Below are positions 49,840 to 62,354 of a stretch of DNA of 64,000 nt, in pieces. The position numbers and the translations under genes are program-made. The notes beneath the pieces were generated by a model, which saw only the letters and a program-made list of their open reading frames with translations, did no database searches and was not told the DNA's origin. The DNA comes from Pigmentiphaga sp. H8 (GTDB lineage Bacteria; Pseudomonadota; Gammaproteobacteria; Burkholderiales; Burkholderiaceae_B), in the NCBI RefSeq assembly GCF_003854895.1, contig NZ_CP033966.1:1984001-2048000 (forward strand). Reading direction: 5' to 3'. Positions within the stretch are counted from its first letter, which is position 1, and each line of letters opens with the position of its first letter.

Positions 49840-52800
49840 TGGCGGAGCGACGTCGACCACCGCTGCGTATCTGCCACGCCAGGGCCTCGGCCCTGGGGCC
49901 GGTGCTGGATGGCGCGGGCGCCCTGGCCGTACCCTGGCGCGGATGGCTGGAGAAGGCCGCCGGGCTGGGATTCGGACAGGTGCTGGCCGACGCGCGCGAC
50001 GCCGGCGAGGAGGCCGCGTGCGGGGCGCTGGCGCGCGCCGCGTCCCGGCGTCGATTGGAGTTTTATCTGGATTGCCCGCCAGCCGGCGACGAGGCCGCAG
50101 GCGCGGTCGACTGGACGGCGCGCGGCCCGGTGTGGCGCGACCTGGGCGCCAGGGGGCTACTGATCAGGGACTTGGAGCCATCCGCTTCGTTGTCGAAGCG
50201 GATGGCGCCGCTGCGCCAGCGCGAGGATGGCCTGGACCTGCTGGCGTGGACCCCCGGCCTGTCTCGGGAGGCGGTGCGGGGCCTGCGCGGCCTGGGTTTT
50301 TCACACGTGTTTTCGTCGCTGGCCTGGTGGGACTTTCGCAGCGCCTGGTTCATGGACGAATGGCATGCGTTGGCGGATACCGGCTGCGCCGTGCTGGCCT
50401 TCCCGGCGGACCCGTATGGGGCCGGCGCGGCGGGCGTCGGCGTGCCGGACGCCGAGGTGCGGCGGCGCGCCTCGATCCGCGCGCTGTGGGCGGCCGCCAC
50501 TTGCGGTGCCGGCTGGCTGGTGCCCATGGGGTATGAACGGCACGGCCTGGACGGTGCGCCGCACGATCAACTGGACCTGAGCGCGGACCTCCAGGCGGCG
50601 AACCGCTGGCTGGCGCGGGCGCCGGCCGATGATGTGGCGCTATTGCCGCTGGGCGGCGCGGACGCGCCCATCGCCATGATGCTGCGGCGCGCCGCCGGGC
50701 AGCGAGGCCGGCGCAGCCATCTGCTGCTGTTCAATCCCGACCTGCTGGCCGCCTCGGCGGTGGACTGGCCCATGATCCAGTCCCGGCTGCCGGATCGCAC
50801 GCAGCGGCCGGCCGAGGGCGGCGTGCCCGCCACGCTGGAGCCCGGCGGCGCGCACGTCGTGGAACTGGGGCCCGCGCCGCCCGTGGTGGCCGGGCTGCCG
50901 CGCCGCCGGTCGTTGACCGCGGCCATGGGCGCGGCCCGCGTGGCCATCGAGGCGGTCGAGCCCGCCATCGAGCAGGGCCGCTTCGCGGTCAAGCGTACGC
51001 CGGGCGAAGCGTTGGCGGTGCGCGCCGACATCTTCATGGATGGCCACGACAAGCTGGCCGCGGACCTGCTCTGGCGCGCCGCCGACGAGGAGGCCTGGAC
51101 CCGGGTGCCCATGGCCCATCTGGGCAATGACCGCTGGGAGGCCGTCTGCCGCTTCGAACGCGTGGGCATGGGGTGCTATGCGATCGAGGCCTGGCGCGAT
51201 ACCTACGCCACCTTCCTGGACGAACTGCGCAAGAAGACGGATGCGGGCGTGGACGTGGCGGTGGAAGTCGACGAGGTTCGCGGCTGGATATCGAAGGTGC
51301 TGGGCCGTGCGGCCCAGGCCGGGCACGAGATGCGGGCACGGGCCGGGGAAGCCGCTCGGGGCCTGGCGGACCTGTCCGGCGACGCCTGCCTGGCCTGGAT
51401 ACGTTCGCCCGAGGCCGCCGCCTTGGTCCAGGCGCTGGAGCCCCGCGAGTTCGCATCGCGCTCGGCGGAGTTCCCGGTCCGGGTGGAACGCCGGACCACC
51501 CGGTTCGGCAGTTGGTACGAATGCTTTCCGCGTTCGCAAAGCGGAGACGTGAACCGGCACGGTACCTTCGCCGACGTCGTGGCACGCTTGCCCGCGATAC
51601 GGGACATGGGCTTCGACGTGCTGTACTTCCCGCCCATCCATCCCATCGGCCGCCGGAACCGCAAGGGCCGCAACAACAGCCTCGAGGCCGCGCCCGGCGA
51701 TCCGGGCAGCCCTTACGCCATCGGTTCGGAAGAGGGCGGACACGACGCGATACATCCCGAACTGGGGACGCTGGACGACTTTCGCGCGCTGGTGGGCGAG
51801 GCGGCCCGGCACGGGCTGGAGATCGCCCTGGATTTCGCCATCCAGTGCTCGCCCGACCATCCGTGGCTGGCCCGGCATCCCGACTGGTTCGCGTGGCGTG
51901 CCGACGGTTCGCTGCGCTATGCCGAGAACCCGCCCAAGAAATACGAGGACATCGTCAACGTCGACTTCTACGCGCGTGCCGCGAACGGGCGCGACACCGC
52001 CTCGGGCCTGTGGCTGGCGCTGCTGGACGTGGTGCTGTTCTGGGCGGGGGAAGGTGTGCGGATCTTCCGTGTGGACAATCCGCACACCAAGCCCCTGCCG
52101 TTCTGGGAATGGCTGATCGCCCAGGTGCATGCGCGCCATCCCGACGTGGTGTTCCTGTCGGAGGCCTTCACCCGGCCCAAGATGATGTACCGGCTGGCCA
52201 AGCTGGGCTTCTCGCAGTCCTATACCTATTTCACGTGGCGCGAGACGCGGCGGGAACTGACCGATTACCTGGAGGAAATCTCGCGGCCGCCTGTATCCGA
52301 TTTTTTCCGGCCCAATTTCTTCGTCAATACGCCCGACATCAATCCGCGCCACCTGCAGGACTCGGGCCGTCCGGGTTTCCTGATCCGTGCCGCGCTGGCG
52401 ACCACGCTGTCGGGGTCGTGGGGCATGTACAGCGGCTTCGAGCTGTGCGAGGGAACGCCGGTGCCCGGCAAGGAGGAATACCTCGATTCCGAGAAGTACG
52501 AGATCCGGGCCTGGGACTGGAGCCGGCCGGGCAATATCGTGGCCGAGATCGGCGTCCTGAACCGGATACGGCGCGACAACCCCGCGTTGCATCTCCATAC
52601 AGGCACCGGTTTCCTCAACACCGATAATGACCAGGTGCTGGCCTATACCAGGACGACGCCGGAGCGCGACAACGTGGTGCTGGTGGTGGTGAACCTCGAC
52701 CCGCACGGCGCGCAAGGCGCCAACGTCGAACTTCCGCTGTGGGAGTTCGGGCTGCCGGACGATGGCACGCTGCATGCCGAAGACCTGCTGCGCGGGTATC

Positions 52801-52886
52801 GCTTCGACTGGCGTGGAAAGATGCAGCACGTGTGGCTCGAACCTGGCGGCCCCTACGCGATATGGCGTATATCCCGACGATCCTAG
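49839..52886 (+). CDS. glgE: Alpha-1,4-glucan:maltose-1-phosphate maltosyltransferase, N-terminally extended
   Basis: 1015 residues. The standard GlgE part starts near residue 366 (ARVAIEAVEPAIEQGRFAVK, the DUF3416 domain) and continues into the GH13 barrel with Asp746 in RIFRVDNPHTKP (nucleophile) and Glu775 in FLSEAF (acid/base); the 29-residue spacing equals that of the Streptomyces enzyme. It extends glucans with maltose from maltose-1-phosphate. The extra 350 or so N-terminal residues (including SLAWWDFRSAWFMDEWHAL and LVPMGYERHG) look like a degenerate partial GH13-like domain seen in long proteobacterial GlgE forms. A 7-bp hairpin lies between its stop and treS. Confidence 0.95.
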   Translation: MAERRRPPLRICHARASALGPVLDGAGALAVPWRGWLEKAAGLGFGQVLADARDAGEEAACGALARAASRRRLEFYLDCPPAGDEAAGAVDWTARGPVWRDLGARGLLIRDLEPSASLSKRMAPLRQREDGLDLLAWTPGLSREAVRGLRGLGFSHVFSSLAWWDFRSAWFMDEWHALADTGCAVLAFPADPYGAGAAGVGVPDAEVRRRASIRALWAAATCGAGWLVPMGYERHGLDGAPHDQLDLSADLQAANRWLARAPADDVALLPLGGADAPIAMMLRRAAGQRGRRSHLLLFNPDLLAASAVDWPMIQSRLPDRTQRPAEGGVPATLEPGGAHVVELGPAPPVVAGLPRRRSLTAAMGAARVAIEAVEPAIEQGRFAVKRTPGEALAVRADIFMDGHDKLAADLLWRAADEEAWTRVPMAHLGNDRWEAVCRFERVGMGCYAIEAWRDTYATFLDELRKKTDAGVDVAVEVDEVRGWISKVLGRAAQAGHEMRARAGEAARGLADLSGDACLAWIRSPEAAALVQALEPREFASRSAEFPVRVERRTTRFGSWYECFPRSQSGDVNRHGTFADVVARLPAIRDMGFDVLYFPPIHPIGRRNRKGRNNSLEAAPGDPGSPYAIGSEEGGHDAIHPELGTLDDFRALVGEAARHGLEIALDFAIQCSPDHPWLARHPDWFAWRADGSLRYAENPPKKYEDIVNVDFYARAANGRDTASGLWLALLDVVLFWAGEGVRIFRVDNPHTKPLPFWEWLIAQVHARHPDVVFLSEAFTRPKMMYRLAKLGFSQSYTYFTWRETRRELTDYLEEISRPPVSDFFRPNFFVNTPDINPRHLQDSGRPGFLIRAALATTLSGSWGMYSGFELCEGTPVPGKEEYLDSEKYEIRAWDWSRPGNIVAEIGVLNRIRRDNPALHLHTGTGFLNTDNDQVLAYTRTTPERDNVVLVVVNLDPHGAQGANVELPLWEFGLPDDGTLHAEDLLRGYRFDWRGKMQHVWLEPGGPYAIWRISRRS

Positions 52887-52926
52887 GATCCCTGCTTCCC
52901 GGGGATCCATCGGCAGGCGAGGACGC

Positions 52927-56281
<3,355 letters not shown>

Positions 56282-56301
<20 letters not shown>

Positions 56302-58477
56302 CGGCGGGATCGCACCCGCGGATATCGACGCACTGGTAGCCGGCAGGCACGCCGACCCTTTTTCCGTGCTGGGGCCGCAACTGCGCGATGGCCGGCTGTG
56401 GCTGCGCGCCTTCCTGCCCGGCGCCGTGACCGTGCAGGCCGTGTCGGACACAGGGGGCGTCGTGGACCTGAGGCCGCTGCGCGCCGGCGTGTTCGAGGCC
56501 CGGGCCGATCCCGGCTTCCTGTCCGCCCGCGCGGGCTACCGGTTGCGCATCCAGTGGCCCGACGCGTTCCAGGAGGTCGAGGACCCGTATGCCTTCGGCC
56601 TCGTCCTGGGCGACGAGGATCTCGCGCTGCTGGCGCGCGGCGACCACGACGGCCTGGCGGCCTGCCTGGGCGCGCATTGCACCACGATGGACGGAATCCC
56701 GGGCGTGCGCTTCGCGGTGTGGGCACCCAATGCCCAACGCGTATCGGTGGTGGGCGGTTTCAATGCCTGGGACGGCCGCCGCCATCCCATGCGGCTGCGG
56801 CATTCCGCGGGCGTATGGGAATTGTTCGTGCCCCGACTGTCGCACGGCGAACCCTACAAGTACGAATTGCTGGGACCCGATGGCGGCCTGCTGCCGCAGA
56901 AAGCCGATCCCTGCGCCTTCCAGGCCGAGCCGGCGCCGGGCACGGCATCGGTGGTCGCCGATCCCGAGCCTTACGCGTGGACGGACGAGGCCTGGATGGC
57001 GGGCCGCGCGGCGCGCCATGCGACCGATGCGCCCATTTCGATCTATGAGGTGCACGCCGGCTCCTGGCTCGGGAAAGAAGACGGCGGGACATGGACCTGG
57101 CACGAACTGGCCGATCGCCTGATCCCCTACGTGGCCGGAATGGGATTCACGCATCTCGAGCTGCTGCCCATCATGGAGTATCCCTTCGGCGGTTCGTGGG
57201 GCTACCAGCCGCTGGGCATGTTCGCGCCCACGGCGCGCCATGGCTCGCCCCGCGACTTCGCGGCGTTCGTCGACCGCTGCCACGCGGCGGGCCTGGGCGT
57301 GATCCTGGACTGGGTGCCCGCGCATTTTCCGACCGACCCCCACGGGCTGGCGCGCTTCGACGGTACGGCGCTGTACGAATACCAGGATCCGCGCGAAGGC
57401 TTCCACCAGGACTGGAACACCTACATCTACAACCTGGGCCGCAACGAGGTCTGCAACTTCATGCGGGCCAGCGCGCTGCACTGGCTGGGCCGCTATCACG
57501 TGGACGGACTGCGGGTGGATGCGGTGGCCTCCATGCTGTATCGGGACTACAGCCGCCGCGCCGGGGAGTGGGTGCCGAACAGCCACGGCGGAAGGGAGAA
57601 CCTGGAAGCCATCGCCTTCCTGCGCGACCTGAACGGCAGGGTGCGGCGCCTTTTTCCCGACGCCATGATGATCGCCGAGGAATCCACCGCCTGGCCGGGC
57701 GTGACCGCGCCGCCGGAAGCGGGCGGGCTGGGGTTCCACTACAAGTGGAACATGGGCTGGATGCACGACACGCTGCGCTACATGCAGCGGGATCCCGTGC
57801 ACCGGCACTACCATCACCACGACCTGACTTTCGGCATGGTGTATGCCTATTCCGAGCAGTTCGTGCTGCCGCTCTCGCACGACGAGGTGGTCCATGGCAA
57901 GGGTTCGCTGATCGGCAAGATGCCCGGCGACCGCTGGCAGCGCTTCGCCAACCTGCGCGCCTATTTCGGCTTCATGTGGAGCCACCCCGGCAGAAAGCTG
58001 TTGTTCATGGGCGGAGAGCTGGCCCAGGAACGCGAGTGGAACCACGACGCGCAACTGGCCTGGGACGCCCTGGCCGATCCGCTGCATGCCGGCGTGCAGC
58101 GGCTGGTGGCCGACCTGAACCGGACCTATGCCGGCACGCCCGCGCTGCATCGGCGGGATGGCGAGCCGGCGGGATTCCGCTGGGTGATCGGCGACGACGA
58201 TCGTAACAGCGTGTTCGCCTACCTGCGCCTGGACGGCGACCGCTGCGTGCTGGCGGTGTGCAACATGACGCCGGTCCCGCGCGGCGACTACCGGCTGGGC
58301 GTGCCGCGGGGAGGGCGCTGGCGCGAGATCGTCAATACCGACGCGGCCGACTATGGCGGCTCGGGCGTGGGCAACGCCGGCGCGGTCGAGGCGCGGCCAC
58401 AGGCCGCGCATGGCCTGGCCCATTCGCTGGTGCTGACGCTGCCGCCCCTGGCCACCTTGCTGCTCGAAGCCGAATGA
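56282..58477 (+). CDS. glgB: 1,4-alpha-glucan branching enzyme
   Basis: 731 residues. An N-terminal beta domain, a CBM48 domain (RFAVWAPNAQRVSVVGGFNAW) and a GH13 barrel: YEVHAGSW, Asp413 in GLRVDAVASMLYRDYSR, Glu466 in MIAEESTAWPGVT, and LPLSHDEVVHGK. The 53-residue Asp-Glu spacing is as in E. coli GlgB. Starts at TTG 56282 preceded by GGAGGGAAG, inside the end of the treS/mak gene. It adds alpha-1,6 branches to the glucan. Stop overlaps glgX. Confidence 0.97.
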
Positions 58478-60567
58478 CCATGGGCGCCATCGCCGACCGG
58501 CTGCTGCCCGGCCGCCCGTACCCCCTGGGTGCGCACTGCGACGGGATGGGCGTGAACTTCGCCGTGTTCTCGGCGCACGCGCACCGGATCGATCTGTGCC
58601 TGTTCGACGAGTCGGGACGCAAGGAAGTCGCGCGCATGGCCCTGCCCGAATGCACCGACGAAGTCTGGCACGGCTACCTGCCGCGCGCCGGTCCCGGACT
58701 GGTGTATGGCTATCGGGCCTTCGGTCCCTACGAGCCGCAGGACGGCCACCGCTTCAATCCCCACAAGCTGTTGATCGATCCCTATGCGCGCAAGCTGGCC
58801 GGTTCGCTGCGCTGGACCGACGCGCTGCACGGCTTCAGGCGCGAAGAGCGCGGCATGGACCGCCGCGACAGCGCCGCCGCAGTTCCCAAGTGCGTGGTGG
58901 TGGACGATGCCTTCGACTGGCATGGGGACCAGCGGCCGGAATGGCCGTGGGGCCAGACCGTGATCTACGAGGCTCACGTGCGGGGAATGTCGATCTCGCG
59001 CGAGGACATGAGGCCCATCGAACGGGGCACCTTTCGCGCGCTGACCGATCCCGCGCTGATCGACCACCTGCTGTCGCTGGGCGTGACCTCGCTCGAACTG
59101 CTGCCCATTCATGCCCACGTCAACGACCGCTTCCTGGTCGAGCGCGGCCTGCGCAACTACTGGGGCTACAGCAGCCTTTCCTTCTTCGCGCCCGAACCCT
59201 GCTATCTGTCGCGCGACGAGCTGCACGAAATCCGGACCGCCGTGCGCAACCTGCATGCGGCCGGCATCGAGGTGATCCTGGACGTCGTCTACAACCACAC
59301 CTGCGAGGGCAGCGAGACCGGGCCGACGCTGTCATGGCGCGGGCTGGACAACGCCAGCTACTACCGGCTGGTGCCGGGCGACGAGCGCCACTACGTCAAC
59401 GACACGGGCTGCGGCAACACGCTGAACCTGTCGCATCCCCGGGTGGTGCAGATGGTGATGGACTCGCTGCGCTACTGGGCCGAGGCTTTCCGCGTGGACG
59501 GCTTTCGCTTCGACCTGGGCGTGACGCTGGGCCGCGAGGCCGGCGGCTTCGATCCCGGTGCGGGTTTCTTCGACGCGCTGCTGCAGGATCCGCTGCTCTC
59601 GAGGCTCAAGCTGATTTCCGAGCCCTGGGACATCGGTCCCGACGGCTATCACGTCGGCCACCATCCGCCGGGATTCGCCGAATGGAACGACCGCTTCCGC
59701 GATACCGTGCGCCGTTTCTGGCGCGGCGACGAGGGCGTGCGGCCGGAGCTGGCCACGCGGCTGGCGGGTTCGGGCGACCTGTTCAACCGCCGCCATCGCC
59801 GCACCTGGGCTTCGGTCAATTTCTTTACCGCGCACGACGGCTTCACGCTGGCGGACCTGGTCAGCTATGCCCACAAGCACAACGAGGCCAACGGCGAAGA
59901 AGGGCGCGACGGCAGCAACGAGAACCTGAGCAGCAACTGGGGCGTGGAGGGGCCGACCCTGGATCCGGCCGTGCTCGGGACGCGCGCCACGGTGGCCCGT
60001 GCCATGCTGGCGACGCTGTTCTGTTCGCACGGCACGCCCATGCTGCTGGGCGGCGACGAGTTCGGCCGCACCCAGTTCGGCAACAACAATGCCTATTGCC
60101 AGGACAACGAGATATCGTGGTTCGACTGGCGCCTGGCCGCCTCGGACGAGGGCCGGGCGATGACGGCTTTCGTCGCGCGGCTGGCCGCGCTGCGGCACGA
60201 ATATCCGTCGCTGCGCAGCGAGCGCTATATGGCGGACTACCACTTCGTCGAGGAAGGCCTGGCCGAGATCGGCTGGTTCGACGAGCGGGGGGAGCGGGTC
60301 GACAGTCACGCATGGAACGATCCGCACCGGCGCGCGCTGGTGCTGCGCCGGGCCGCCCGCCACGACGGCCGCGTCGAGGTCACGCTGCTGCTGGTCAACG
60401 GCCATGATCATCCCGTTCCCTTCTCCTTGCCGGCGCCCGTCGTGCGCTGGCGCATGCTGGTCGACAGCAGCCGGCCGGAGGCGCCCGAGGCCGAGATGGT
60501 GGAGATGTCGCTGGAACTGGCGCCGCGCAGCGTGGTGTTGCTGGGTTGCCGGATGAACATGCCATGA
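58474..60567 (+). CDS. glgX: Glycogen debranching enzyme GlgX
   Basis: 697 residues, isoamylase-type GH13 with N-terminal CBM48 (NFAVFSAHAHRIDLCLFD). YEAHVRGMS, VYNHTCEGSETGPTLSWRG, Asp347 in GFRFDLGVTLGRE, Glu383 in LISEPWDIGPDGY and FTAHDGFTLADLVSY are diagnostic. It cleaves alpha-1,6 branches of limit dextrins. ATGA overlap with glgB; ATG 58480 is a possible alternative start. Confidence 0.96.
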   Translation: MTMGAIADRLLPGRPYPLGAHCDGMGVNFAVFSAHAHRIDLCLFDESGRKEVARMALPECTDEVWHGYLPRAGPGLVYGYRAFGPYEPQDGHRFNPHKLLIDPYARKLAGSLRWTDALHGFRREERGMDRRDSAAAVPKCVVVDDAFDWHGDQRPEWPWGQTVIYEAHVRGMSISREDMRPIERGTFRALTDPALIDHLLSLGVTSLELLPIHAHVNDRFLVERGLRNYWGYSSLSFFAPEPCYLSRDELHEIRTAVRNLHAAGIEVILDVVYNHTCEGSETGPTLSWRGLDNASYYRLVPGDERHYVNDTGCGNTLNLSHPRVVQMVMDSLRYWAEAFRVDGFRFDLGVTLGREAGGFDPGAGFFDALLQDPLLSRLKLISEPWDIGPDGYHVGHHPPGFAEWNDRFRDTVRRFWRGDEGVRPELATRLAGSGDLFNRRHRRTWASVNFFTAHDGFTLADLVSYAHKHNEANGEEGRDGSNENLSSNWGVEGPTLDPAVLGTRATVARAMLATLFCSHGTPMLLGGDEFGRTQFGNNNAYCQDNEISWFDWRLAASDEGRAMTAFVARLAALRHEYPSLRSERYMADYHFVEEGLAEIGWFDERGERVDSHAWNDPHRRALVLRRAARHDGRVEVTLLLVNGHDHPVPFSLPAPVVRWRMLVDSSRPEAPEAEMVEMSLELAPRSVVLLGCRMNMP

Positions 60568-62354
60568 AGAAGGCCCCGCTTGCAGAGAAATTCGGCGCAC
60601 GCCTGCTGGGACCGGACCGCACGCGCTTTCGCCTGTGGGCGCCGGGCCAGCAGGCCGTGTCGGTGGAACTGGATCCCGGCACGGCGCACGCGTCCATCGT
60701 TCCCATGCCGGCCCGGCGGGAAGGCTGGTTCGAGGTCGAGGTGGCGCGCGGCGCCGGCACGCGCTACCGGTATCGGCTGGCCGACGGAACCGCCGTCCCG
60801 GATCCGGCCTCGCGCATGCAGGACGGCGACGTGCACGATGCCAGCGTGGTCGTCGATCCAACCGCCTACCCGTGGCGCAACACGCGCTGGCGCGGCCGGC
60901 CCTGGAGCGAGGCGGTCATCTACGAACTGCACGTGGGCGCCATGGGTGGCTTCGACGGCGTGCGCGGCCACCTGCCGCGCCTGGCCGAGCTGGGCGTGAC
61001 CGTCATCGAACTGATGCCCATCGCTGATTTTCCCGGCTCCCGGAACTGGGGCTACGACGGTGTGCTGCCCTATGCGCCCGACCGCGCCTATGGCACGCCC
61101 GAGTCGCTCAAGGCCCTGATCGACGAGGCCCATGGCCTGGGGCTGATGGTGTTCCTGGACGTGGTCTACAACCACTTCGGACCCGACGGCAATTACCTGC
61201 ATGCCTACGCGCCGTCCTTTTTCCGCGACGACGTGCATACGCCGTGGGGGCCGGCCATCGACTTTCGCCGCAAGCCCGTGCGGGAGTTCTTCACCGGCAA
61301 CGCGGCGTACTGGCTGCATGAATACCGCTTCGACGGCCTGCGGCTGGATGCGGTGCATGCGATCGCCGAGCAGGACTGGCTGGAGGAGATGGCCCATGCC
61401 ATCCGGCAGGCGACCGACCGCCAGCGCCACGTGCACCTGGTCATCGAACACGATGGCAATGCGGTGCCGCTGCTGGAGCACGAGTTCGACGCGCAGTGGA
61501 ACGACGACGGCCACCACGTCCTGCACCGGCTGCTGACGGGCGAGACGCAGGGCTACTACCGCGACTACGACGACCGGCCGGCGGCGCGGCTGGCGCGCTG
61601 CCTGGCCGAGGGCTTCGTCTACCAGGGCGAGGCATCGGCCCATCGCGGCGGCCAGCATCGGGGCCGGCCGTCGGCCCACCTGCCGCCCACCAGCTTCGTG
61701 CTGTTCCTCCAGAACCACGACCAGATCGGCAACCGCGCGCTGGGCGAGCGCCTGCGGACCCTGGTGGGCGCGCGCGTGCAGGCCCTGCGCGCGGCGGTGG
61801 CGCTGGTGCTGCTGGCGCCCCAGATCCCGTTGATCTTCATGGGCGAGGAATACGGCGTGGAGACGCCGTTCCTGTACTTCACCTGCCACGGTCCGGACCT
61901 GGCCGCGGCGGTACGGGAAGGGCGGCGCAAGGAGTTCGAGAGCTTTCCCGCCTTCGCCGACGAGGCCGCGCGGGCCGCCATCCCGGATCCCAACGAGCCA
62001 TCGACCTTCGAGGCATCCCGGCACGGCCTGTTCCAGGACACGGCGGACTGGTATGCGTACTACCAGGCGCTGCTGCGTTGCCGGCGCGACGCGCTGATGC
62101 CCAGCCTGGACGCGACACGGGCCCTGTGGGCGCGGGCGCTGGGCGAACGTGGCGTGGAGGCGCGCTGGAGCCTGGGCGACGGCCGCGTGCTGGCGATCGC
62201 CGCCAACTTCGGCGACGACGCGGTGGCGGCGACGGTACCGGGATCGGCCTTCGACCTGCTGTTCGAGAGCCGCCAGGGGCTGGCACGCGGCTTGCGGCAC
62301 GGCGAACTGGAACCCACGTGTACTCTTGCCTGGACGGAGGCGCAGACGCCATGA
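60564..62354 (+). CDS. treZ: Malto-oligosyltrehalose trehalohydrolase
   Basis: 596 residues. EKFGARLLGPDRTRFRLWAP and YELHVGAMGGFDGVRGHL are typical of TreZ; Asp262 (GLRLDAVHAI) and Glu295 (VIEHDGN) are the catalytic pair with 33-residue spacing, and LFLQNHDQIGNRA supplies the stabilising Asp. It releases trehalose from malto-oligosyltrehalose made by TreY. treY is not in the window and is expected just beyond the right edge. Joined to glgX and malQ by ATGA overlaps. Confidence 0.96.
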   Translation: MKKAPLAEKFGARLLGPDRTRFRLWAPGQQAVSVELDPGTAHASIVPMPARREGWFEVEVARGAGTRYRYRLADGTAVPDPASRMQDGDVHDASVVVDPTAYPWRNTRWRGRPWSEAVIYELHVGAMGGFDGVRGHLPRLAELGVTVIELMPIADFPGSRNWGYDGVLPYAPDRAYGTPESLKALIDEAHGLGLMVFLDVVYNHFGPDGNYLHAYAPSFFRDDVHTPWGPAIDFRRKPVREFFTGNAAYWLHEYRFDGLRLDAVHAIAEQDWLEEMAHAIRQATDRQRHVHLVIEHDGNAVPLLEHEFDAQWNDDGHHVLHRLLTGETQGYYRDYDDRPAARLARCLAEGFVYQGEASAHRGGQHRGRPSAHLPPTSFVLFLQNHDQIGNRALGERLRTLVGARVQALRAAVALVLLAPQIPLIFMGEEYGVETPFLYFTCHGPDLAAAVREGRRKEFESFPAFADEAARAAIPDPNEPSTFEASRHGLFQDTADWYAYYQALLRCRRDALMPSLDATRALWARALGERGVEARWSLGDGRVLAIAANFGDDAVAATVPGSAFDLLFESRQGLARGLRHGELEPTCTLAWTEAQTP

